Part shown: in pieces, positions 1 through 9,238 of the stretch
Position numbering within the stretch: the first letter of the stretch is position 1
Layout of the letters: each line of letters starts with the position of its first letter
Assembly: GCA_964624555.1 (NCBI GenBank)
Contig: CAZUXB010000001.1
Coordinates: forward strand, 1 to 64,000
Direction of reading: 5' to 3'
Source of the DNA: SXRF01 sp964624555
Lineage (GTDB): Bacteria; Pseudomonadota; Alphaproteobacteria; Rickettsiales; SXRF01
DNA: 64,000 bases
The notes under the pieces: generated by a model
What the model was told of the DNA's origin: nothing
Database searches by the model: none
Seen by the model: only the letters and a program-made list of their open reading frames with translations
Translations under genes and position numbers: made by a program

Positions 1-53
1 TGACGCTGTCCTCGCCTGCCTCAAAGGTGATTGAGGTAGGTCTAAAACTATAC

Positions 54-1082
54 TTATTCTGCGTCGCTCTGCGTTGCGAAATTCTTTTTTGCATTAATAA
101 CGGCTGGTGCCATTATTATTATAAAAACTGTCGGCAATATGAATAATATCATAGGTAAGGTCATAAGTGCTGGCAGGCGGGCGGCTTTATTTTCCGCACG
201 CATCATCCGCGCCTGGCGGAATTCGGTGGAAAGTACACGCAACGCCTGAGCTATGGGGGTACCGTATTTATCAGTCTGAATTAATACCGTAACGATACCA
301 CGGATTTCCTTAAGGGCACAACGCTCGGCCAGATTTAATAGTGCCTTGTTGCGATCAGGATAAAAACTTATCTCTATTGAAGTTAAGGTTAATTCTTCTG
401 CCATTTCGGGATAGGCAGCGCCAAGTTCACGTGATACCCGGTCCATAGAAGCTGGGACGCTTAAACCCGCCTCAGCACACACAGTCATAAGGTCAAGAGT
501 ATCAGATAACCCTCTCTGTAATGCTAAATAACGTTTATTACGGGCACGTTTCAGGAACATCCACGGCAACTTAAGCCCCATATATAGACCAAGTACCGGC
601 CATAAATAGCTGATAAGTTTAGAATTCAAAGTTGTAGTTGTGGACATTTTCATGGCCACAAGGCCAATAGCACCTAATATTACCGGCAACACCATGGTAA
701 CAAATGCAAAAATAGAAACTGCATCTTTCGAACGGAAACCAGCCTGTATCAACATGGCTTCACTCTGTTCCAGTTCCAGCTTTTTAACCAGCTCAAACCT
801 TTGCGAAACAGTGCGCATGAAATTTATACTGCCTTCCGGTTTCTTACGCTTTTTGGTGGCAAGCAGTCCGCTGTAAAGTTCCTTACGCCGCTCATGGATA
901 GCCTTGATACGGGTGGACATTTTGTTGCTCTTCTTGCCCATCATATTCCTGATAACAATGGCACAGACCACCACAAGTACGATACTAAGTCCTATATAAA
1001 AGCTATTAACACTAATACCTTTTGGCAAGTTATGCTGCAGGAATGCGGTGATAAAATCGGTTTTTCTGTTGTCGATTGCCAT
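54..1082 (-). CDS. tadC: Tad pilus inner-membrane platform protein TadC
   Basis: This is a 342-residue type II secretion F-domain protein. With TadB it should form the inner-membrane platform on which the TadA/CpaF ATPase drives Flp pilus assembly. Hydrophobic segments lie near residues 24-46, 122-145, 153-175 and 307-330. The F-domain between the last two contains the typical stretch LDLMTVCAEAGLSVPASM. It is the last gene of a seven-gene minus-strand operon (cpaB to tadC), and its ATG is 2 bp from the tadB stop, so coupled translation is likely. The TadB/TadC assignment rests on order (TadB precedes TadC) and on the longer linker before the F-domain here. Nothing is odd in the sequence. Confidence 0.9.
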   Translation of the reverse strand: MAIDNRKTDFITAFLQHNLPKGISVNSFYIGLSIVLVVVCAIVIRNMMGKKSNKMSTRIKAIHERRKELYSGLLATKKRKKPEGSINFMRTVSQRFELVKKLELEQSEAMLIQAGFRSKDAVSIFAFVTMVLPVILGAIGLVAMKMSTTTTLNSKLISYLWPVLGLYMGLKLPWMFLKRARNKRYLALQRGLSDTLDLMTVCAEAGLSVPASMDRVSRELGAAYPEMAEELTLTSIEISFYPDRNKALLNLAERCALKEIRGIVTVLIQTDKYGTPIAQALRVLSTEFRQARMMRAENKAARLPALMTLPMILFILPTVFIIIMAPAVINAKKNFATQSDAE

Positions 1083-1084
1083 AA

Positions 1085-2053
1085 TTATATTTCAAACCTC
1101 GCCATACGGTTCATCGACCAAAGCCCAAAACCGAGCATCCCAAATGCCACCGCAAGCGCCTGATTTCCTCCAGGCTCATCAATTAACGGTGCAAGGTATT
1201 TTGGGCTTAGAAACGCAACTGCCCCCGCCACAATAAACGGCAGGGAACCAATAATTACTGCCGAAGCGCGGGCTTCAGAAGTTATTGCATGTATCTTCAT
1301 TTTCATCAGGAAGCGCGAGCGCAGCACCTCACCAAGGTTATTCAATATTTCTCCTAAGTTACCACCGGTCTCGCGCTGTAGAATGATACTGGTGGTAAAG
1401 AAGTGGAACTCACGCAGCTCCAGTTTTTTTGCAGTTTCCAGCAAGGCTTTTTCCAGCGGTACGCCCAGCTTCATGGTATTGGCGATATTAGTGAATATGC
1501 TCTTAATAGGTTCAGGCAGTTCGGTTGATACCTGCACCACCGACTCCGCAACCGGAAGCCCCGAACGCAGACCACGCACAATCAGATCAATAGCTTCGGG
1601 GAAAGAACGAAGGAATGCCTGGGCCTGCTTATTGATTTTGCGTTTCAGCAATTTAAATGGAAGCCAGACACCAAGCACAAGGGCAACAGGGACGGATACC
1701 ATAAATGGCTTGCCCATAATAACTGTAATGACCAGAATAATCCCTATAATGGTTACCAAACGCCGTAGGATAAATTGTTTTGGGGTCATCTTCACACCGG
1801 CATTTTCCAGCAGATTAGCTATACGCTTGGAATCAGGGAATGGCTTTAACAGCCAGTAGGAGATACCATGCACTTCGGTTTTTTTACGGCGCAGCGACAT
1901 CTCCTGGGCAGTTTTAGGCTGGGCAGAAGCATTCTTCCGGCTCTTAATGCGGTCAATGCGACGCTTCATATCGCGGGCATCAGTGATCCTTTTTGCTGAG
2001 GCCAGCCCAACCAGCAGGACGATACCGATAAAAATAATTATCTTTGTCATCAT
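1085..2053 (-). CDS. tadB: Tad pilus inner-membrane platform protein TadB
   Basis: This 322-residue membrane protein has a type II secretion F-domain at about residues 150-275, containing RSFPEAIDLIVRGLRSGLP and later the QRETGGNLGEIL motif usual in TadB. Membrane helices are visible at the N-terminus (residues 4-20), near residues 93-128 and at the C-terminus. It is the partner of TadC in the platform that couples ATP hydrolysis by TadA to pilin extraction. It lies 13 bp after cpaF and 2 bp before tadC. The length is normal for the family. Confidence 0.92.
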   Translation of the reverse strand: MMTKIIIFIGIVLLVGLASAKRITDARDMKRRIDRIKSRKNASAQPKTAQEMSLRRKKTEVHGISYWLLKPFPDSKRIANLLENAGVKMTPKQFILRRLVTIIGIILVITVIMGKPFMVSVPVALVLGVWLPFKLLKRKINKQAQAFLRSFPEAIDLIVRGLRSGLPVAESVVQVSTELPEPIKSIFTNIANTMKLGVPLEKALLETAKKLELREFHFFTTSIILQRETGGNLGEILNNLGEVLRSRFLMKMKIHAITSEARASAVIIGSLPFIVAGAVAFLSPKYLAPLIDEPGGNQALAVAFGMLGFGLWSMNRMARFEI

Positions 2054-2066
2054 GGCGCTATTCCTA

Positions 2067-3575
2067 CTAATCCGGTTCTGCGGTCATGGCTTCGATAAGC
2101 TGCTTTTCCAGCCCGAAATATGCCGCCTGATGTGAGAAGTTAGGACGTATACCGGTAGAGCGAAATTCGCCAATCAGCTTGCCATCTTCGCCCTCACCCT
2201 TGAATTCAAAAGTATAGAGATCCTGGGTTACGATAACATCGCCCTCCATGCCGATAATCTCAGTAACATGGGTTACGCGGCGGCCACCATCACGCATACG
2301 GCTGATCTGCACGATAAGGTTCACGGCACCAGCTATCTGGGTGCGCACAGCGCGGCTGGGCAGGTTTACGCCAGCCATACCTATAAGGTTTTCCATACGG
2401 GTTAGCGCTTCGCGCGGGGTATTGGCGTGGAGCGTTCCCATCGAACCATCGTGGCCGGTGTTCATAGCTTGCAACAGGTCGAAGGCTTCACCGCCACGCA
2501 CCTCACCAAGGATGATACGGTCAGGGCGCATACGCAGGGCGTTCTTCACCAGGTCGCGCATGGTTATTTCACCATCGCCTTCTAAGTTGGCGATACGGGT
2601 TTCCAGCGGCACTACGTGCGGCTGTTGCAATTGTAATTCCGCAGCGTCCTCGATGGTAACGATGCGTTCACCATTATTGATCATTCGCGAAAGAGCATTA
2701 AGCATGGTGGTCTTACCAGAACCGGTACCGCCGGAGATGATGATGTTAAGACGTATCGCGCCGCAAATCTTTAAGAGTTTGCACAGGTTCGGCGATATAC
2801 TCTTAGTATCTATCATCTTGTCGAGCGTGATCTTTTTCTGAGAGAATTTACGGATGGAGATGGATGTTCCGCGGATGGCCAGCGGCATGGCGATGATGTT
2901 CACGCGGCTGCCATCAGGCAAGCGGGCATCGCATATCGGGCTGGATTCGTCAACACGGCGCCCTACCCCAGTCACAATACGGGTGGCTATGGACATAACA
3001 TGCGCGTTATCGCGGAACTTAACATCAGTAAGTTCAAGTTTACCTTTACGTTCCACATATATCTGGTAAGGGCCGTTGACCATGATATCGGTGACGAGAT
3101 CGTCACGCAGCAGCGGCTCCAAAGGCCCGAAGCCAAGCATGTCATCCACTATCTGGTTGGCAAGAAGTTGCTGCTCGGCATAGTTGAGCGGGAGTTTTTG
3201 CTCCATCACTATCTCACCGATAAGTTCGATAATCTGGCGCTTCAGCTCATCGCGCGGCAGACGCGAAGAGGTAGTTATATCTATCTGTTCAAGAAGCAGG
3301 TTATAAATCTTGTCTTTGGTGGCGGCCAGTTCATCTTCCACTTTGCTGGGCGGGGCCGGTGCAGCAAGGCTGGAATCGCTGGTACCGGCAAGGAGATCTT
3401 CCTTCTGTTTTTTTTCTTCTGGTGGTGGAGATGGCGGCTGGGCAGGTGCCAGTGCGGCTTCAGTTGGTTTTTCAACAGGAGGATTTTCAGGCATATTTTC
3501 ACCGTTACCACCTCCACCTACAACTGGCGGGGGCGGAACGGATACAGGTTCATTTGTACCACGCCTGCCGAACAT
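2067..3575 (-). CDS. cpaF: Tad pilus assembly ATPase CpaF/TadA
   Basis: This is a 502-residue secretion ATPase of the VirB11/TadA class, a cytoplasmic hexamer that powers Flp pilus extension. Near residue 280 it has a Walker A GGTGSGKTT, followed by ETRIANLEG and by the Asp-box/Walker B region RPDRIILGEVRGGEA, then a GHDGSMGTLHANTP block. Residues 10-80 are a proline- and glutamate-rich low-complexity linker, longer than in many homologues and probably unstructured. An AAGGAAA Shine-Dalgarno lies about 10 nt before the ATG. A 137-bp gap separates it from cpaE upstream. That gap holds a small GTGT...ACAC hairpin but no recognisable gene. Confidence 0.95.
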   Translation of the reverse strand: MFGRRGTNEPVSVPPPPVVGGGGNGENMPENPPVEKPTEAALAPAQPPSPPPEEKKQKEDLLAGTSDSSLAAPAPPSKVEDELAATKDKIYNLLLEQIDITTSSRLPRDELKRQIIELIGEIVMEQKLPLNYAEQQLLANQIVDDMLGFGPLEPLLRDDLVTDIMVNGPYQIYVERKGKLELTDVKFRDNAHVMSIATRIVTGVGRRVDESSPICDARLPDGSRVNIIAMPLAIRGTSISIRKFSQKKITLDKMIDTKSISPNLCKLLKICGAIRLNIIISGGTGSGKTTMLNALSRMINNGERIVTIEDAAELQLQQPHVVPLETRIANLEGDGEITMRDLVKNALRMRPDRIILGEVRGGEAFDLLQAMNTGHDGSMGTLHANTPREALTRMENLIGMAGVNLPSRAVRTQIAGAVNLIVQISRMRDGGRRVTHVTEIIGMEGDVIVTQDLYTFEFKGEGEDGKLIGEFRSTGIRPNFSHQAAYFGLEKQLIEAMTAEPD

Positions 3576-3712
3576 TTTAAACTTTCCTTAACTGTTTATA
3601 CGCAAACGGACTTCTCCATCTTCTGTATAATAAACCAGAGGTGTTAAAATAGTGATAATATCCGCGTGTCAAAAACACACGATTTAAAGGGAGTTTAAGA
3701 GGTAAAAATATT

Positions 3713-4921
3713 CTATTTTTTCTTCTTCATGAACCCAAGAAGACCCTTATCTTTTGATTCCACCTCGAAAGAAAGACTAGGAATCAACTGTTTGGCCAAG
3801 GAATAAAGCGGTTGCATTGCCGCATGTTTTGCATTGGTAATAGAAGGGATATCATTGCCAATTACCATAAACACATCCGGCGTATAGACGATTTTTTCTA
3901 CTACCTTTGCCGTAATCCCTTTTTCAAAATCACCTACGCTCATTTCATTCTTAGGTGCTACCCCCGCCCTGTTCGCCACCACAAGAGGGGGTGACATTTT
4001 GAAGGTATCAACCAACAGGTCACTAATGCGCAACGTATCCCTGAGCGATTGCAGGGAAAGCTCGGCAACAAGTAGTATATTGTGGCATTTTTTCAGGCAT
4101 TCCCTGCCAAATTGGTCAAGATTACGGGGGATATCAAGCACCACAATATCGTATTTATTAGACAACTCACGGAGCAAAGCTTCTGCAGTAAGTTCATTAA
4201 CATGGATTTTTTCTTTAAGTTGTTCTTCTGCGCTTAGCACCCACAGATTCTCATGCGCTTTGTTCATTACCCGGTCAATAAAAAGCTGGTCGATCCTGTC
4301 CGGCTTCTCCAACGCATCACGCAACCCACGGGCTGGCTCTATATCAAGGTTAAGTGACAAAGTTCCTGCTTGGGGATCAATATCTACCAGGGCAATTTTT
4401 TTCCCGGCATGCTCCGCAAAAATCCCAGCCAGATTAAGGGCGATAGTCGACACCCCAACCCCACCACGGGCACCAACCACCCCTATTATTTTGGTAGGCT
4501 CTTTTACTTCTGCAGCGGCTGGCAAAGGCACATCAATCGACTTCAAATAGGCTTTTTCAAGCATATCTTTAGTCAGGGGACGGAGCAGGTAACTGAATAC
4601 GCCAATGTCAGTCAACCAGCAATAGAAGCTATACTCGTTTATTGTGCCGATAATAATGACCTTGGTATCAGGGTCGCAAACATTTGCCAGTGCATCAAGC
4701 AAAGAAGGAGCGGACTCGGCTGAAGGAACCTCTACCAGCAATAATACTGGTGAAGGATGGTTTTTAAAATAGTCGGTAGCGGTGCTGATATCACCCTGCA
4801 TAACACAGGATTCATCCCACTCATGCGCCCTGGCAAATCCTTTCAGGACCTCACGGTCAGCATTATCCTGGCAGAAAGAAAAGAATTTTGGTTTTTTTGC
4901 GGTATCAGCTGGTTGTGCCAT
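3713..4921 (-). CDS. cpaE: Tad pilus localisation ATPase CpaE/TadZ
   Basis: This 402-residue protein has an N-terminal receiver-like domain (about residues 10-130, without an obvious phospho-acceptor pattern) and a ParA/MinD-type ATPase from about residue 143. The deviant Walker A is GARGGVGVST, with arginine where many ParA proteins have lysine, and ALVDIDPQAGTLS follows as the A' region. TadZ/CpaE proteins position Tad secretion machines at the pole. The C-terminus is lysine-rich (GFMKKKK). It is cotranscribed with cpaD, 20 bp upstream. The reduced P-loop is common in TadZ, so ATP hydrolysis may be weak. Confidence 0.9.
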   Translation of the reverse strand: MAQPADTAKKPKFFSFCQDNADREVLKGFARAHEWDESCVMQGDISTATDYFKNHPSPVLLLVEVPSAESAPSLLDALANVCDPDTKVIIIGTINEYSFYCWLTDIGVFSYLLRPLTKDMLEKAYLKSIDVPLPAAAEVKEPTKIIGVVGARGGVGVSTIALNLAGIFAEHAGKKIALVDIDPQAGTLSLNLDIEPARGLRDALEKPDRIDQLFIDRVMNKAHENLWVLSAEEQLKEKIHVNELTAEALLRELSNKYDIVVLDIPRNLDQFGRECLKKCHNILLVAELSLQSLRDTLRISDLLVDTFKMSPPLVVANRAGVAPKNEMSVGDFEKGITAKVVEKIVYTPDVFMVIGNDIPSITNAKHAAMQPLYSLAKQLIPSLSFEVESKDKGLLGFMKKKK

Positions 4922-4941
4922 AATTTAAACATATCCTACTG

Positions 4942-5628
4942 TTATTGACCAGTGCTGGATGATGAGGAAGAAGATGATGCAGAGGAAGAGGACGACGAAG
5001 GCGTTGTCCCAGCTATAAAATCGGAAATAACTTTACCACTACGTTCAGTATTGCTCTGCCTTGAATCCCGCCCACGCACCAGATCCCTAGGGTCATCTAT
5101 CATCAGACCAAGATTAACTGCCGCCGAACAACCAAAATTGGCCGGCACCATATTACTGTAAGTGGTAACTGGTGATTTTTTCCAGTCTGGGCAGTCAGGG
5201 AAAACAACATCGACATAAGAAATATCAATTATAATCCTGCCACCTTCCAGATTCCTGTCAGACACCAATGAAACTGGCATATCCAGACCAGACTTGCGTA
5301 ACAACCCTTTTATAGAGGCTATACGCCGGACGTTGTATTTTATATCACTGGGAAAGTGTATAGAAATCCCATCCACCGCACGTTTATTGATGTTACTCAG
5401 GCTGTCTGAGAGCGAAGCACGGGCAGCATCGGATAAAACCTGCGACATACCGTCAAATTCTGCGCTAAGCAAAGCATGCCTGTTTTCCACTTTGGTCTCG
5501 ATAGGATTAGCAGCATAATATTCTTGCGGGTTATTTCCCTGTAAATCTAATTCCTGACAGGCAGAAAGAAGCGGTAAAACCGCAAATCCGATTAGCAAAA
5601 CCCTAGCATTAATTTTAGCAACCCGCAT
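4942..5628 (-). CDS. cpaD: Tad pilus lipoprotein CpaD
   Basis: This 228-residue lipoprotein starts with a lipoprotein signal peptide ending in the lipobox LLSAC. The body matches the CpaD family, which helps the CpaC secretin in the outer membrane, including a DCPDWKKSP segment and NFGCSAAVNLG near residues 145-175. The C-terminus is an 18-residue tail of almost pure serine encoded by mixed serine codons, which looks like codon-level slippage. It sits 3 bp after cpaC. Both the C-terminal tail and the body are in frame, so the gene appears intact. Confidence 0.88.
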   Translation of the reverse strand: MRVAKINARVLLIGFAVLPLLSACQELDLQGNNPQEYYAANPIETKVENRHALLSAEFDGMSQVLSDAARASLSDSLSNINKRAVDGISIHFPSDIKYNVRRIASIKGLLRKSGLDMPVSLVSDRNLEGGRIIIDISYVDVVFPDCPDWKKSPVTTYSNMVPANFGCSAAVNLGLMIDDPRDLVRGRDSRQSNTERSGKVISDFIAGTTPSSSSSSASSSSSSSSTGQ

Positions 5629-5631
5629 ATA

Positions 5632-7146
5632 TCACTCCAGAATAAAACCGCTTTCACCGTTTAGCTTTGGTTCACCGCTACCAGCGCTTGGGGCCAGTTC
5701 CTCCAAGTTTTTTTCTTCTTTTTTATCATCTGTTTTCTCAAATATTTTATCATCCGCTTTATTATCGGCTTTATCAATCGACAGATTTTCCTTAGCTGGC
5801 ATATCCTGCTGCTGATATAAACTACCAGTCATCAAACGCTGCAAATCTGTGGCCGGTTTAAACCCATCTACAGGGGTTTGGATTTTGTGCGCATCCGAAA
5901 CCGGATGTACCACATACGGCGTAACCAGAATAACCAACTCTGTCTGGTTATTTTGGAATTTCTGGGAACGGAACAGGGCACCAAGAACCGGAAGATCGCC
6001 AACCCCTGGGAGTTTGCTGATATTATTGCTGGTATCATTACGCAAAAGCCCGGCCAATACAAAGGTCTGCCCGCTGCCCAACTCTACCGTTGCCTGCGCT
6101 TTGCGTGTATCCAGAATCGGATAGGTAAAACCGGAAATCTGGATCGGGTTGGAAAAATTCAGCGTGCTAACTTCCGGGTTTACCAATATGCTCATACGCT
6201 CATTAGACATAACAATCGGAGTAAAATTAAGGCTGACACCAAATGGCTCATACTGTACCGTGACCGTACCGTTCTGACCAGCAACAGGAATAGGATACTG
6301 GCCACCGGCAAGGAAACTGGCAGCTTTACCAGTCGAAGTAGTAAGGCTGGGCTCAGCAAGGACTGTAGCTAAACCTTGTGTTTCCAGGGCATCTATCAAA
6401 GAGGTGATACTATTTTTTCCACTGGTTATCTTGGTCATGATATTCGCATCAGCACTTACCGCACGGCTTACAAGTGCTGTAGGGTCAAGAGTACCGCTTA
6501 ACACCTGCGAAACTATCCCGCCCCCACTTACCGAAGATTGCAGGTTTATACCGAGGGTTTTTAGATCCGTGCGCGCCATTTCCACGATTTTCACCTGTAG
6601 CATCACCTGATCGCCGCCACCGGTGGTCAGCATATTCACCACCTTATCTTTATCCCCAACATAGGCCGCAACAACATTGCGTATATTCTCCGATTCCTGA
6701 ACTGAAGGTGCAGAACCATCCATAACCAGGCCGCCGTCAACTGACTTAAAATTGACCTTGGCATTAGGTGCCACGCGCCTAACTGTGCGCTCAAGGCTGC
6801 TTATATTATGGGTTACAGTGACAACAGACTGGAAAACCGGTTCATCTTTCTCATCAACCGCCGAGATAGAGGTCTCACCAATCTTCTTTCCATAAACAAA
6901 AATGGTCCGTGGAGAAACAACCTGTATATCTGCCGTGGTAGGATCAGCAACAACCACAGAGGCCGCAGCAGATGGGAATTTTACCATTTGCCCTTTGTTA
7001 ATTTCAACTGTGATAACAGAATCTCTAACCGCAAAATCTTTAAGCACAGAATCATTGGCAGGAAAATTCTCAGCCTCTGCGATAACAGGCATGGAAAAAT
7101 TTAAGCCTGCAACGATAAAACCAATCAAAAATATAATTTTTTTCAT
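5632..7146 (-). CDS. cpaC: Tad pilus outer-membrane secretin CpaC/RcpA
   Basis: This 504-residue secretin should form the outer-membrane channel for the Flp pilus. It has a cleavable signal peptide ending near AEAE, a pilus-associated N-terminal domain (SVITVEINKGQMVKFP onward), a BON-like segment, then the secretin domain at about residues 220-410 with the conserved VPVAGQ and a typical secretin C-terminal strand region FVLAGLLRNDTSNN...PVLGALFRS. After residue 430 follows a charged Lys/Asp/Glu-rich tail not usual in the core family. Its start overlaps the cpaB stop by 4 bp. Confidence 0.93.
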   Translation of the reverse strand: MKKIIFLIGFIVAGLNFSMPVIAEAENFPANDSVLKDFAVRDSVITVEINKGQMVKFPSAAASVVVADPTTADIQVVSPRTIFVYGKKIGETSISAVDEKDEPVFQSVVTVTHNISSLERTVRRVAPNAKVNFKSVDGGLVMDGSAPSVQESENIRNVVAAYVGDKDKVVNMLTTGGGDQVMLQVKIVEMARTDLKTLGINLQSSVSGGGIVSQVLSGTLDPTALVSRAVSADANIMTKITSGKNSITSLIDALETQGLATVLAEPSLTTSTGKAASFLAGGQYPIPVAGQNGTVTVQYEPFGVSLNFTPIVMSNERMSILVNPEVSTLNFSNPIQISGFTYPILDTRKAQATVELGSGQTFVLAGLLRNDTSNNISKLPGVGDLPVLGALFRSQKFQNNQTELVILVTPYVVHPVSDAHKIQTPVDGFKPATDLQRLMTGSLYQQQDMPAKENLSIDKADNKADDKIFEKTDDKKEEKNLEELAPSAGSGEPKLNGESGFILE

Positions 7147-8072
7147 TGTTTTTCCTGATAGAATTCTAGCATTTCGGTTTTATCGGCACGTATGACCTTT
7201 ACCCTGGCCATTGAACTTTCCTTTTGTTCAATCAGGCTACTGACATCGCCATCGATAGTATAGCCCTGAGCATCGGAAGGTACAGTATTTTCAGCATCCA
7301 TACCCTTATCGTCTTTAGCAACAACTGTAGGAACCCCATTACCAACAAGTGATACAGAAATTTTACCAAGTTCTGAGGCAACTGAAATTTTCTCTGCCTG
7401 GCTGGGGGTAACTTCAACAGTTATTGTTTTAGCAAGTATGGCCTTGTTGTCCGGGTTATCAAGCGACTGGTCCACCGCCAGCACCCGCACATTACTGGCA
7501 AATGTCTCCGTAGCTATAGAATCAGCCACACCGGAATCAGGATTTTTGGCATTTTTCACCCGGTAGGTAATAAGCAAATCCACCCGGTCGCCCGGCGAAA
7601 CGAAACCAGCGTTACCGGAAATAGGGTTAACGGAAATGGAAACCGCGCGCTTACCAGGCTCCAGCACGGCAGACATAAAACCGCCTTCGCCAGATTTCAT
7701 CAGCATTAAAGGAGTGATTGGCTCACCGGCGCGGATTGAGCGGCGAACCACAGCCCCGGCAAAATCCTCAATCCTGACGGAACCTTCATACTGGTAGTTA
7801 CCATTAGCAACAGGCGCTGTTGCACCAGCATCAGGGTTTTCAGTTTTTGCTTCAGTTGCATTTTCCTGTTTTGGTTCTGGCGCCCAATCAAGATCCTGCT
7901 GCACATCAATAAACGCACCGCTAACCAAATTACGTTTTGCCACCAATATGTGTTTTTCAGCTATTTCTACTTTTGGTGCCTCCGGCTCATGCGTAAAATA
8001 CTCACGCAACGACATAATGGTAAAACCAACTACAACCAATACAATCAGTAAAACAATTGCGCGACTAGACAT
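7143..8072 (-). CDS. cpaB: Tad pilus assembly protein CpaB/RcpC
   Basis: This 309-residue protein has one N-terminal membrane anchor (residues 6-22) and a SAF domain (about residues 40-125) with the typical VAKRNLVSGAFID start and a RSIRAGEPITPLML strand. The C-terminal RcpC domain contains EPGKRAVSISVNPISGNAGF and PGDRVDLLITY, the family signature. CpaB proteins are periplasmic partners of the secretin. It is the first gene of the operon. The 146 bp upstream to holA are AT-rich and presumably hold the promoter, which I cannot place with confidence. No Flp pilin or TadV peptidase gene is present upstream. Confidence 0.92.
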   Translation of the reverse strand: MSSRAIVLLIVLVVVGFTIMSLREYFTHEPEAPKVEIAEKHILVAKRNLVSGAFIDVQQDLDWAPEPKQENATEAKTENPDAGATAPVANGNYQYEGSVRIEDFAGAVVRRSIRAGEPITPLMLMKSGEGGFMSAVLEPGKRAVSISVNPISGNAGFVSPGDRVDLLITYRVKNAKNPDSGVADSIATETFASNVRVLAVDQSLDNPDNKAILAKTITVEVTPSQAEKISVASELGKISVSLVGNGVPTVVAKDDKGMDAENTVPSDAQGYTIDGDVSSLIEQKESSMARVKVIRADKTEMLEFYQEKQ

Positions 8073-8218
8073 TCACAACCACCTAATTTTCGGTTTAAGA
8101 CCGGTTCATATTACTTGCAATAAGCACACTCAACAACCGCAGATTCTATTCAAAAACAACTTAATAAAGTATTAAACTATGTTGTAAAAAAGCACCAGAT
8201 ACCAAATAAGCGACCAGC

Positions 8219-9238
8219 TCACCTTAATTGCGTAACCCTTAACAATTCCCTGCTACTGGCCGGTACCGCCGGAAGGTCAGAAGTTTTACATTCCAACTCG
8301 GCAGTTATCAGGAGTTTCAGGGCTTTTATTATACTTTCTATATTCCAGCTGCCAGCGTGCCTTATAAGTATCGGCTGCTGTTTAAAAAACACTGGAGGAC
8401 GCAAACCTGATACAACCATCTCGGCACTCTGCCCACTTTCCTGCATCTGTGAACGAATAGCATACAGGCGGTTAAAATAGCGCTGTAATGAACGCAAATA
8501 CATAATCGGCTGTGTCCCTTCGCGTAAATGCTGTGTGATGCTCTCCTCTAAGACAGCAATGTTGCGGTCAGCCACAGCATTTACTATATCATCAAGATTT
8601 GCATCTTGGTTGTAACCTACCAGAGCTTGCGCATCCTGCAAACTTATTTTTTTGCTGTCGACAGAATAGAGAAGTATTTTTTCCAATTCCTGGTAAGTGA
8701 CATAACGATCATTACCCAACTGCCCACTCAGGTAATCGACAACTTCACGGTCATATGCTATTCCCGCCGCATCAAATTTCTGGCGGATTATGGCCTGTAT
8801 ATCACGCATCTCATCACGGTAACAGGCGAGCGCGGCACAATCCGTTTTTTTTTCAAAAAACGCCCGCAGCGATGAGCGGCTGGAAAGCTCATCAGCAACC
8901 ACCAGCAGGAAATTATCCTTATGAAAACAACTGGCAGCGGATTCAATTATTTTAGTTAGCTTATCACCGGCATCACGAATAATGATAATTCGCTTCGGGC
9001 ACATCATGCTCACCGCCGATAATTCATCGGCAAGGCACGGCGGATCAGCCAGTATATCGGCCTCCGACAACTCCATTTTGGCAAAAGAATCTCCGGCATC
9101 CTTACCTAAAACAGCTTTTATTATTTTTTCGCAGCGTTCACGCACCAGTCCATTATCTACACCATATACAAGCACAGCGTGGTGCTCACGCTGCGGCGCT
9201 GCAAGGAATGACTCAACAGACTTTGGGGCAAGTTTCAT
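8219..9238 (-). CDS. holA: DNA polymerase III delta subunit
   Basis: This 339-residue protein matches HolA, the clamp-loader subunit that opens the beta sliding clamp. It has the N-terminal AAA+-like fold without a working P-loop (VLVYGVDNGLVRERCEKI at the start) and a C-terminal collar with LQRYFNRLYAIRSQM and VFFKQQPILIRHA. Its ATG lies inside the end of lptE (26-bp overlap), which is the standard arrangement in alphaproteobacterial leuS-lptE-holA operons. Downstream lies the unrelated Tad operon after 146 bp. Confidence 0.9.
   Translation of the reverse strand: MKLAPKSVESFLAAPQREHHAVLVYGVDNGLVRERCEKIIKAVLGKDAGDSFAKMELSEADILADPPCLADELSAVSMMCPKRIIIIRDAGDKLTKIIESAASCFHKDNFLLVVADELSSRSSLRAFFEKKTDCAALACYRDEMRDIQAIIRQKFDAAGIAYDREVVDYLSGQLGNDRYVTYQELEKILLYSVDSKKISLQDAQALVGYNQDANLDDIVNAVADRNIAVLEESITQHLREGTQPIMYLRSLQRYFNRLYAIRSQMQESGQSAEMVVSGLRPPVFFKQQPILIRHAGSWNIESIIKALKLLITAELECKTSDLPAVPASSRELLRVTQLR

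Noticed and set aside
3576..3712. Small RNA or riboswitch in the cpaE-cpaF gap
   Set aside because: Only a weak GTGT/ACAC hairpin is visible, with no known aptamer pattern.
4945..5010. Serine-codon repeat at the end of cpaD as another member of the hairpin repeat set
   Set aside because: The pattern is a triplet (TCN) repeat with no inverted arm; it is ordinary low-complexity protein coding.
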